A program made the position numbers and the translations under genes. The notes under the pieces were generated by a model. That model had not been told where the DNA came from. It saw only the letters and a list, made by a program, of their open reading frames with translations, and searched no databases. From assembly GCA_946894095.1 (NCBI GenBank), contig OX335660.1, positions 4,903,001-4,967,000 on the forward strand: a stretch of 64,000 nt of DNA. The letters run 5' to 3'. The first letter of the stretch is position 1; every line of letters begins with the position of its first letter. Origin of the DNA: Incurvaria masculella. Lineage: Eukaryota > Arthropoda > Insecta > Lepidoptera > Incurvariidae. Of this stretch, positions 1-10,000 are shown piece after piece.

Positions 1-164
1 ATATTTTTATGTAACTAGGCATGTATACATAATTACTGTCATGATTATTAGTCCAATACACCACATTGGGGTGCTAGGCGCCATGCCAGGATCTTGTTGC
101 TCGACCTGCTGATGCAAAAATCCAATGGTTTGAAAACCTAATAAAACCTAGTAAATATGTGTTA

Positions 165-298
165 CAAATATTTAAAGAATATAACCAACGTATTAAAACT
201 GTTTTACGATTACACACTAGGTGTTTATTCTTAACCGCTGAGATAATATAAAAATTACCCCAAAATATTGGATGTTAGCGTCATATGGAACGTTAATG
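165..298. repeat. Diverged interspersed repeat, paired with 41640-41808
   Basis: The stretch with 'gtgtttattcttaaccg' and 'gttagcgtcatatgga' is matched, with scattered mismatches, by 41640-41808. In the second copy a MITE follows a TTAA exactly where this copy reads 'ggaacgTTAAtgg', so this copy looks like the unoccupied site. I recognise no coding capacity and cannot name the family. Confidence 0.6.
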
Positions 299-372
299 GG
301 GAACGGTTGGTGGGTGGGGCGTGACTCAGAAGCCTCATGATAATATTTCAAATAACAAAGCAGGGTTGCGGG

Positions 373-379
373 TATAAAA
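373..379 (+). promoter_or_regulatory. TATA box upstream of the 556 ORF
   Basis: The sequence 'gggtataaaag' is a good TATA box, with pyrimidine/CA initiator-like sequence about 30 bases downstream. It lies about 180 bases before the ATG at 556. The same TATA-driven layout recurs before the viral-type genes at 16428, 17113, 17722 (minus), 18346 and 19365, which hints that this ORF belongs to the same element. That is inference only. Confidence 0.4.
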
Positions 380-555
380 GTCCACACTGCAGCAAGATCC
401 TCATAGTTTTGCTCAGCAATCAACAAGTTAATGTTGTCAAGAAAGTTACGTAGCGTTTAAACGAATAGCTTTTGCGAACTTTTACGTTGTGTTAAAATTA
501 AATTTATATTTATTTTAGAAGAAAAATCAGTTAATTTCGTTTAATACTGCTTAAA

Positions 556-957
556 ATGACGGTGGAATATCATAAAACGATGCTGAAAAAGTTGAAGGAG
601 GGTTTTATCATTATAAAAGATAATCCTCAATCACCGTTTACCTCAAAATGGATCAATCATGTGACTTTACAACTACGGCAGTTGCACGATCTGCAATCGG
701 GGGCGGAGGCATCTCTACATCTGAAACGTCAATGCGAGACAATAATCAGTGAGCTGTGGGGTCTCAAGCTAAAGCTGGAAAAAGTGTGGAAAGTCGGTCG
801 AGGTAATTATTTTAAATCATTTTCATCCAACGCGATCGTACCAACTCGGGCGGGCTTTGTACGATCACACCTAGTAGGTGGAGGAACCTACAGTTTTACA
901 TGGATTCCGAACCATGGAGCAGCCCACCTACTCTGCACTAAGTCCCCGCACCACTAG
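556..957 (+). pseudogene. Unrecognised ORF, 3' part replaced by a SINE
   Basis: The open frame begins at an ATG after a TATA promoter at 373. About the first 83 codons look like a real charged, helical protein (many K, L, E; 'HDLQSGAEASLHLKRQ'). From about 826 the frame runs into an antisense tRNA-derived SINE, so the last 40 or so residues are SINE-derived and probably not native. A donor-like 'ag|gtaatt' at 801-806 could end a genuine exon just before that point. I do not recognise the family. Its position upstream of the P element and next to the broken Maverick polymerase suggests it could be a Maverick accessory gene, but nothing in the sequence proves that. Confidence 0.3.
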
Positions 958-985
958 GCTACGAGTCGTTCCAGATAGATAGATA
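826..985 (-). repeat. tRNA-derived SINE, minus strand
   Basis: Read on the minus strand from about 985, it has an A-box-like 'TAGCCTAGTGG' and later a B-box-like 'GGTTCGGAATCC', the two internal RNA polymerase III elements of tRNA-derived SINEs. The motif 'ccatggttcg(g)aa.cc.tgtaaaactg' is shared with the copy at 46700-46895, showing one family. The sequence '(gata)n' at 976-989 flanks the head end. Confidence 0.55.
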
Positions 986-1089
986 GTGCTATACATATTA
1001 TCAAAGCATGTACATCCCTGAAATACTGTTATAAAATGGTGATATGGTCAAAATAGTTCTTAAGCATACGACTAGATTACATTATATAT

Positions 1090-1097
1090 ATTATATT
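1090..1097. repeat. 8-bp target site duplication of the P element, left copy
   Basis: The bases attatatt here are repeated exactly at 5094-5101, directly after the right terminal repeat. Eight bases is the duplication length of P-type transposases. Confidence 0.9.
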
Positions 1098-4000
1098 CTC
1101 AGAGGAAACATAAACCATAGAGCGAGCGAACTCGGGTGGGAACAGTAGACACGAGTGAGAACATCATATCGGTGCGTTCGATTTGGCAAGCAGTCGCGAT
1201 CGAGTCCGAGCGACGAGCGCCTGTCAAGGATTGCGGAGTATTTTTTCACTGTTTTAAGTAATAACCATGGTGAAATGTGTAGTTAAAGTATGCAAAAAAG
1301 ACACTCGGAAACACACCAAACTGAAATCTAACATTACGTTTCACCGGTAAGTAAAATTTCAATACTTAAATGCAAAACTAAAACTAGTCGAAGCGGGGGT
1401 GAAGAAGGCGTGAGAGGCGAGGTTGCGAGCCCCGCCTCGCTTAACCGCCGCTACCCCGCCGCTACCCTGCAAACGGAGAGAGTCGAATAGGGATGTGCGT
1501 GGGTCGATATCTTCGCCTTGGTTGGATGAAGTGTAAATATTGGGAATCATTGCATTTATGAATATCGTGACTTTGTGTTCATTATTTCAAACGCATCAAA
1601 TTTTATCACAGATTTTTTGGGTATCTGAATTTTATAAAATAATAGATAACTATCCGCGGTACCCGGTTTTGCTCGAGTCAATATCGATTTGGACATTTAC
1701 CCGAGCGGAGCCTTTTATTCAGAGCCAGAATTTCACTTGAGTATATGTAGATATGTCTTATGGATCATTATCAATATACACATTATGTCATTATATCATT
1801 ATGTAATCCTATCATTATGCATAAATATTTATACCAAATTTTCGTTCCGTTAGTTTGTTTGGTTATGCGTGATTTTGATTGGATGTATGGGAACTCAAAA
1901 ACATGACGATACTTAATTGTGGCGACCATTTTATTTTTGTTTTTGTGACTTTGGATATCAAAACCAGTGACATAATTAAATTAGTACGGTATGTTTCTTC
2001 TTTGACTCAGTGAATACCTTAATTTTCAGGTTTCCAAAATCACCAGATTTGATGAAAAAATGGGTCGACGCCATAAGGAGGCCCGATTGGGAGCCCAACA
2101 TTTGGAGCAAAGTGTGTTCAACGCATTTCTCGGATACGTCAATGTACGAAACCAAAAGTGGACTCCGTAAGCTAGTGCAAGATGCTGTACCTACGCTTTT
2201 TCTTCGACAATCTCCATCACCTGACCATCAATCGGAGCTGACATCGTCTTCAAATCCATTACAATCAGTATCTGGCAGAATGTCTGTCGTTAATTCTGAA
2301 ATACCCGATACTCCAAGGAAAAGAAAGCTGAAGAAAGAAATAATTCGGTTGGAGGATATAGCAAAACGACGCCGCTTAAGATGCAAAACACTGTATGCAG
2401 CTCGTACACGCTTAAAGAAAAAAGTGGACAGCCTTTCTCTAATGCTGAAGGAGCTAAATGATAAAAGATTTATCACTCAAGAACATCACGACATTCTCGA
2501 AGTTTGTGAGGTATCTGTAAAAGATCTTTACAAGCGAATGCTAAATAAAGAAAAACGATATACACCTGCGTTGCGCTCCTTCGCACTTACGCTTCACTTT
2601 TATTCACCGAAGGCCTACTCCTACTTAAGAAGCACATTTAATACATGTTTGCCACACCCGAGCACAATAAGAAAATGGTATAAATCCATTGATGCAGCTC
2701 CAGGATTTACTACCGAAGCATTTAAGGTATTACGATTAAAAGCAAAAGAGTCCGAGAAAAAAATAATTTGCAACTTGGTAACAGACGAGATGTCCATTCG
2801 ACTTTTAAATGAGTGCAACGAGGACATGGTACAAGGTTTTGTCGATTTCGGAGGCGAATTAAATGAACCAGGGGACTTGTCATTGCCTTGCACACAAGCT
2901 CTAGTATTCCTCCTGGTGGCCATGAATGAATCATGGAAACTACCGGTAGGTTATTTTCTTGTTAATGGCGTAACAGGAGAGCAAAGAGCCAATCTTGTGA
3001 AAATGTGTCTCACTCATTGTCATGATGCTGGCGTAGAAGTAGTGTCAATGACGTTCGATGGTTGTCCAGCTAATATCGCTATGGCCAAACAACTAGGCTG
3101 CTCGTTTGACTACCAAGGTAATCTACAAACATCGTTCCCGCACCCTGAAACCAGCAAACCTGTTTCAGTATTTTTAGACCCATGCCATATGATCAAGCTT
3201 GTGAGAAATACATTGGAAAACAAGAAGATTCTTCAAGATGAAAATGGAGGTAAAATCAAATGGCAGTATTTCATTGACCTCAACACCCTACAACAAAATG
3301 AAATGTTTCATTTAGCGAACAAATTGACTTCGCGACACATTGCGTTCAGTAATCAAAAGATGAAGGTGAAGCTTGCTGTGCAATTATTGAGTAGAAGTGT
3401 AGCAAAAGCAATTGAATATTGCGATAAGGAATTGCACATATTGAATTTCTTCAACTCTGATGCTACAGTATTCTTCACATATTTGATAAATGATCTCTTC
3501 GACCTATTAAATTCGCGAAAATTTCCTGGAATTGACTACAAAGCACCTATCAATGAAAAAAACGAAGCTAAATATTTAGCTTTCATGGAAAAGACACAAG
3601 CCTACTTGAAGAAACTAGTTGTGTTTGGAGATAAACAACCTTTGATGTGCACAAGAAATAGAATAGGATTTCTGGGGTTATACGTGTGCATAAATAGCAT
3701 GAAAGAATTATATCAGAGGTTGGTGAAGGTAGAGAAAGTTATGACGTTTATACCTATGTACAAAATAAGCCAGGACCATCTGGAGATTCTTTTCTCAGTG
3801 ATAAGGTCTCATGGAGGATTCAACAATAATCCATCTGCGCTACAGTTTAAAGCAATCTACAGAAAGCTTTTGGTTCATATGGAATTAAAAGAAAGCTTCC
3901 GAGGTAACTGTGTCCCTCTTGAGCATATAACTTTGTTGACGTGTTCTTCTTCAGCCGATCACATAAATTTGACAACTAAAGGATACAGATCCAAATTAGA

Positions 4001-5093
4001 AAATGTGATGGTGGACGAACAATTCATGGCTGACTTAGAAGAAGAAGATTCAAGTTTACCCAAAGTTCTGTTGTCAGAACTATCACAACACATTGTATCA
4101 TACATTGCGGGATATGTTGTCAGATACCTATTCAAAAAAATTCATTGCCCTCAATGTTTTATGGCTTTGGTTTCTAATAAACCCGCCAATCATCACGCGT
4201 TCATTGCGTTTAAGGATAGAGGTGGCCTCGTGTATCCATCAGAGGATGTCTTTGCGATTTGTAATGCCACAGAAACAATAGTAAAGACAGCTTTATGTTG
4301 TTTGGACGGGAATTATGACAAAAAAGAAGCCGACCTTAACACTAAAAGTATGGTTATTAAGACCTTGAAATTATTTATTGGAAAAGATATTTTCAGCGTT
4401 CTCCATAGTCATCTGTTTGAACAAGAGCCTTGCAGCAATCATCTAGTGCATCTCCTAAGTGCGGTCATCCAAAAATATGTTGACATAAGGGTAAAGTATT
4501 TAGTTCGTCGCTCCAATGTAAAGGAAACAAAAAGGCAGGTCTACAACAAGCTAACCCATTTTAAAGGACAATAGAAAGTTAATTAAAAAAAAACTATGAA
4601 ATCTGTGTTTTATTCTTAGCATTTTAAATGTAGTATGAGGTATTAATGGAATTTAAATAAATAACGTACGTATCTTACACTACTTAATAGCAGACTAGAG
4701 TAATTCAAACAAAAAAGAAACTAAAAAAATAATAAAGTATTGAATGTTTTTACATGAATTAAAGGTCTCATTCTCATATTGACATTTACCTTGGCGTAAA
4801 AGAGGTTTATAAACTCATTCATTTTCCAATGTAAAGACATGAATATTCTTGACCTTACCTCCCTACGCATATACGTACTTATTATTCTACCATAATTAAT
4901 TCGACTCACTCTTCAAACCAAGCGGTTGCTAATAGCTTTAATTCTGCTTATCGATAAATGTGCAAGAGCTCCGCTTTTGGACATCCTTATTTGCGATACA
5001 TACGTAATGTAGGTAGCTATAGCACATCTGTCTACGATCGTCAAGCAGGCGGCGGGGTGATAGGCTCGCTCTATGGTTTATGTTTCCTCTGAG
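1098..5093 (+). mobile_element. Complete P-superfamily DNA transposon
   Basis: The 3996-bp element starts CTCAGAGGAAACATAAACC and ends with the exact reverse complement. The terminal inverted repeat is 30 bp and perfect (1098-1127 and 5064-5093). It is flanked by a perfect 8-bp target duplication 'attatatt' (1090-1097 and 5094-5101), the TSD length of the P family. Inside is one spliced THAP-type transposase with no visible break. Perfect ends, perfect TSD and an open gene point to a recent insertion and a possibly autonomous copy. Confidence 0.93.
1267..4574 (+). CDS. P-element transposase (THAP domain), two exons
   Basis: This is a DNA cut-and-paste transposase. Exon 1 is 1267-1346 (donor gtaagt at 1347) and exon 2 is 2030-4574 after 'ttttcag'; the splice joins in phase and completes an N-terminal THAP zinc finger (C4, C9, C56, H59; C-x4-C-x46-C-x2-H). 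The inferred product is about 874 aa, longer than Drosophila P and near the size of THAP9. A basic coiled segment follows (about residues 120-170), then the RNase H-like core with candidate catalytic acids in 'VTDEMS' (about D279), 'MTFDGCPAN' (about D370) and 'HLEILFSVIRSHGG' (about E612); 'FLDPCHMIKL' (about D410) lies in the GTP-binding insertion region of the family. I see no stop or frameshift. A poly(A) signal lies near 4656. The intron (1347-2029) is unusual only for a GC-rich patch at 1390-1480. Confidence 0.92.
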
Positions 5094-5236
5094 ATTATAT
5101 TTTGCTCCTGAGCTACGAGAGGTATGACTATGTAGCAGATTTTTTCGTTGTTTTTTATAATAATAAATGTGTTTTCAGAAAGTATGTACTTTTTTGCGTA
5201 GGAGTTGTAATTTATTGCTTCTGATATATGTTATGA

Positions 5237-5796
5237 TGGCTTGTAGGGAGGCGGCAGCCGCGACAGCAGCAACTCAGCGAGCGGGCGGTGTGGGAGGACA
5301 TTCGATCGGCTTTTGAAAATCGCATCCGAACGGGTGTAATTGTTAACTTTACGCATGGAGACGCCCAGAACTTTTTGACTGACGTGGAGCCCATTTTTAT
5401 TGCGACCCTCAAGAAAACTCTGAAAAGAGATGCGTTGGTAAAAGTGAATACTGTTTTGGCAGCTGAGTATTCTATTTTGAGAAGCGACGTGGAGATCGTT
5501 GAAACAAAGTACTTTATCACGGAAAACCAACCGATTATGCAATCTACTGACCTCAGCGAGTATTTCAAGGTCAACGTTCGTGATAAGGTACTACGGGATA
5601 TGGAGGAGTTTCAAGATCGGGACTCTGGATGGACTCTTCGTTCGATCACAAGTGTTCTTGTCAACATAAATAAATATAACCCAATGAGGGGGAGTACTTA
5701 CATAGATCTACCCGACCAAATTATAAAAAAAAGCATGCGTCAACGTGCGAAACACGGATAATAAATGCTTTAAGTGGGCCCTTCTCTCAGCACTCC
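5237..5796 (+). pseudogene. Protein-primed DNA polymerase B, N-terminal part (broken)
   Basis: This is the conserved N-terminal region of Maverick-type PolB, recognisable from 'FTHGDAQNFLTDVEP' and 'GWTLRSI...NINKYNPMRG'. The frame has a TGA just upstream at 5234 and no good ATG, so the start is lost or spliced. Near 5735-5745 the conserved reading shifts by one frame, and the track through 'DNKCF' continues to 5796, where a BEL retrotransposon cuts the gene. The gene resumes at 13432 after the 5-bp duplication actcc. The product would replicate the element's DNA; this copy cannot make it. Confidence 0.8.
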
Positions 5797-6092
5797 TGGA
5801 CAATTCATTGTTTTCGTACTGGCAACATTATAACTGGTAATACTGAAAATTTTATAATCTATGCCTCTCTTCCGTTTCCGATGTTGGAGCGAATAAACGT
5901 ATAATGTGAGCTCTCACAGTTTTATTTTCTCAAGTTTTTTATCCCTCGCTGAGGGCGTCCTGGTGGCTTGCCGCGACTTCGTGACGCCATAACCATGGCC
6001 GCGTGATCTTCCGAACTTCAGGAGGCGGCCCGCCGAGCGCAGTAAGGCACCGACATTTTCTTATAGCCTCGTGCGAGGCCGAAGACCCTCCA
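5797..6092 (+). repeat. BEL 5' LTR
   Basis: Begins TGGACAATTC and ends CCCTCCA. It matches 13136-13431 base for base by eye. No clear TATA box is visible; transcription may start from an initiator, as in many BEL elements. Confidence 0.95.
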
Positions 6093-6097
6093 TAAAA

Positions 6098-6115
6098 TGG
6101 TCCTTCAGCCGGATA
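6098..6115 (+). promoter_or_regulatory. Primer binding site of the BEL element
   Basis: TGGTCCTTCAGCCGGATA begins six bases after the left LTR. A site starting TGG complements a tRNA 3' CCA end. I could not assign the tRNA. Confidence 0.6.
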
Positions 6116-7009
6116 GTATCACGCGCGCCGTGGATGCGTCACAGATCACCGTCGTGGGCATGCCGCCGAACATCAGCGAGGGAAGTTACGGTTGCGCCTG
6201 ACCGCCCCGTCGATTCGTCGATTGCGGGAGGCGCCATCTTGCCGTCGCATCGTGTCGCGCCTTGCATATAGCAAGCGTGAGCGAGCGCACCTACGGAACG
6301 GAAGTTGCAGCTATTTCTGCGCGAGAAAAGCATGTTGTTTTTGCGCTCGCGCGGAATATCATCGAGCGAAATGCGGAACTCGGGCCTACGGCCATGACGC
6401 TCCACACTCTAACGTCGGAGAGCAGCGGTCGGAACTACAAATCTACACAGCGGATGCAGATCGTCGTCGTTCGAGTCGACCAGCTGATCGCCGGCGCGAT
6501 GGCGCGGAGCGAAGTGTACCGGGTGTGAGATCCGCATTGTTTCGCTCGCTTCAGTCGTCACGTCAAGTGGCTATAAGTGTAGGTAACAATATAGATTGTG
6601 CAAGTGTATGGGCAATCAGTGTTATCAGTGAACTATTTCCGCTAGTCGGAAGTGTTGTGTTGCGTCAACGGTTTACCAGACTGTTGCATCAGTTAATTTC
6701 TGCCAAGTCAGAAAGTGTGTGGTCGCGTCAGCAGCTATTTATCAAAGACTGTCTAACTAATATTTTGAGTTGTCACTTCACTGTTTTAACCTTAAATGTA
6801 CCTAATTGTGTTTTGTGTTTCGGGAATTTAATTGTTCAGCAAGCTAGCGTGTTTTGTATTGTTCAAGTTTGGTTAGGTTTGTGTGATTCAACCTTCCACC
6901 CGGCAAATGTAGGTACATAGTGTGTAAGGATATTTTGATTGACAGCTTAAAATAAGTGCGATAACAAAATTGTTACTGTCCCTCACCGTCTTTCGTCTTA
7001 GAACCAAAA
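6116..7009 (+). other. BEL leader between PBS and gag
   Basis: GC-rich to about 6540, then AT-richer. Open frames here are short and without recognisable domains. It probably carries packaging and translation signals; nothing specific can be shown. Confidence 0.5.
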
Positions 7010-10000
7010 ATGGCTCCTTCACAGGAACCTGCTTCAGTGCAAGGCCTAGTAAATAGACGAAAATATATGAAGGGCAGAATCACATCATTAGAAAAGAGCA
7101 TCGGGGATATCGGGCTGATCGATAGTGTAGGCTTAATCCTTAGCTTTATTTCAAGGCTGAGTGATCTATTTAGGAAGGCTGAGGAGATACAGCTAGAATT
7201 GGAGGGCTCGGACACTGCTAGTACAGGGATTTATAGCGAGGAAGGCGCTGTCATCGAGGACAAGTATTTGTCACTTGATGCCAGGCTGCGAGGGCGCTTG
7301 GAGGAGTTACAGACCAGCCAAGCAAACACGTCGGCCTGCGCACCAAAAAAAGGTGAGTGTGATGTGTCTCTCCCCAAATTGGTTATTCCCCATTTCTCTG
7401 GAGCCTTCCTGGAATGGCAAAACTTTAAGGACCTCTTCCTGAATATTATTCACAGAAATGACTCTTTGCCTCCAATAAAAAAATTCTACTATCTAAAATC
7501 AGCTCTGAAAGGAGAAGCCTCCACTCTGATAGAAAATATAGATTGCTCCGACGCTAATTATATGGTCGCTTGGAATACAATTCTAAAACGATATGACAAC
7601 AAGTCCGTGCTTTTAAATCATCACATCAATGGCATTTTTGAAATGCCTAATGTGAAGAAAGGTGAAATTAGACCCCTCCTGAATACATTTTCACAGCATT
7701 TTAATTCTCTCACTGCCCTCAAGGTACCTAACTTGGCTGATACTATTTTAATCCACATTTTGTCAAAAAAATTGGATCATGAAACGCTTATGGACTTTGA
7801 GCTGCAGAGAGATAATCAAACGTTACCGGTGTTGCAGGAATTCACCAATTACCTTGAGAAACGCTGCCAAGCGGGCGAGGCGCTAGCTCGAGACGACTGT
7901 CCGAGCCGCTCGAAGCCTTCACTGGCGTGCGTTATGAGCAACAAGGTAAGCAAGGTTGACATCATATGCAAATGCTGTTCTAAGGGGCCCCATGCATTAA
8001 AAAAATGCTACACCTTCCTAAAAAAGACGCCACAGGAAAGGCGAAAGTTCATAGAAACTGAAAAGTTGTGTTGGATTTGCTTTAAGGCGAATCATTCGTC
8101 TTCAAAGTGCCACAGTCAGACTATGTGCACGAAATGCTCTGGTAGACATTGTAATCTACTGCACATTGAGTACCCTCGTGCAAGTGGAAATGTTGCTGAC
8201 GCTGCGTCTCCACCCAACTCTAGCGGCTCGCAGAGCGTCAACGCGAGCCCCACCACGTTTAGCGGTAACGCTACGAGCGTGTCCTCGGACGGTACGAGAG
8301 GCGTCAAGTTGCTTTCCACAGCCTTGGTGCTAGTACGAGGGGCCGACGGACACGAACACACTGCTCGTGCGCTCCTCGACAACGCGAGTGAGCACAACTT
8401 CATTTCGTCTGAACTAGCGAGTCGGCTGAAATTAAGCAAGATGCCAGTGCGTTGGACGATAGGTGGTGTGGGCGGAGAGGTCGCAACTTTAGTGAGTCAC
8501 ACTGCAAATATCAACTTAAAATCTCGCTTTGGTTCTCACACATATTCCTTGGATTGTGGTATCCTAGAGAACATAACTAGCGACCTGCCTGGGTCCAGCT
8601 TTGATAAAAAATGTCTTAAGTGGCCGCACTATATTCAACTTGCGGATCCCACTTTTAATATCTCGGGAAGAATTGACCTACTTTTATGTTCAGACTTCTT
8701 CTACAGAGTTATCTCCAAGGGTAAGATCGACCTGGGTCCAAAAAATCCTGTCTTAGTTAACACCCGCTTGGGTTGGATTTTCGGTGGAACGTTAGCCAGC
8801 GACCTTGTATCAAAATCAGGTACGTGTCATTTTGTGGGGTCAGCTAACCCGGATACTTATGAATTGAATAAATCAATTACAAAATTCTGGGAAATTGAAG
8901 AAGTTGGTCGCTCGTCTTCCATTCTCAGTCAGGAAGAAAACATGTGCGAAGCGCTATATAAAAAAACTGTCACCCGTGATAGTTCGGGCCGATATCAAGT
9001 GGAATTGCCTATTTTCCCTGAGAAAGCTGGTCTTCTTGGGAATTCTTATGACCTAGCTCTTAACTGTTTTAGGTCTTTGGAACGCCGCTTCGCCAAAAAT
9101 CCTAAATTCTTCACAGAATATAAAAGCTTTATCGATGAGTTTATAGAACTTGGTCATGCCAAGGAAGTGAAAGATTTTCCGTACGTTTCAGCTGAAGCAG
9201 GTTTTGAGTATTACCTCCCGCATCACGCTGTGATCAAGGAACACTCGACGAGCACTAAGCTGCGATGTGTCTTCAACGCGAGCGCCCCCACCTCATCCGG
9301 TACCTCTTTAAATCAAATTTTAATGGTTGGCCCTGCCACCCAGGCGGATCTATTCACAATTCTGATGCGGTTTCGAATGTTTGTATACGTCTTCATAACA
9401 GATATTACGAAAATGTACCGTCAAATTGCTGTAAAGGAAAAACATCAAGCCTTACAGCGTATTTTGTGGAGAGATGCGCCCACTGAAAAAATTAGATGCT
9501 TTCAACTCACCCGTGTTACGTATGGGACAGCTCCAGCTAGTTTTTTAGCGACTCGCTGTTTGAAACAACTAGTTGAGGACGAAGGTAAGGATTATCCGCT
9601 CGCGTCGAAGACTCTGCTGAATAACTGTTATGTAGATGACATCATCAGTGGTGCAAATGATTTTTGCACTGCCGCTCAGTTGCAAAGGGAATTGATAGAG
9701 CTCCTGGGCAAGGGTCAATTTCAACTTCATAAATGGTTTTCAAATAACCAAAAGTTATTGGAATTAATTCCTAAGGACCACCATGAAAAATGCAATTTTG
9801 AATTGAGCGATGGCACTCCATCGTTGAAGACCTTGGGTATTGTGTGGTGTCCTACTAATGATTCATTTCAGATTAAGGTTCCGGCTACCAATGTAAAAAA
9901 CACCACAACCAAACGACAAATACTTGCTCACATTGCTAAGATTTTTGATCCTTTGGGGTTGGTGTCGCCGGTATGTACTTGCGCAAAAATCATTATGCAA

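Noticed and set aside
5212..5574. 120-codon minus-strand frame
   Set aside because: Antisense shadow of the polymerase N-terminal fragment.
6192..6920. 242-codon open frame in the BEL leader
   Set aside because: Overlaps the GC-rich leader between PBS and gag, has no recognisable domain, and BEL elements use one gag-pol frame.
8116..8439. 107-codon open frame on the minus strand
   Set aside because: Antisense shadow of the BEL gag-pol frame; no domain and no promoter.
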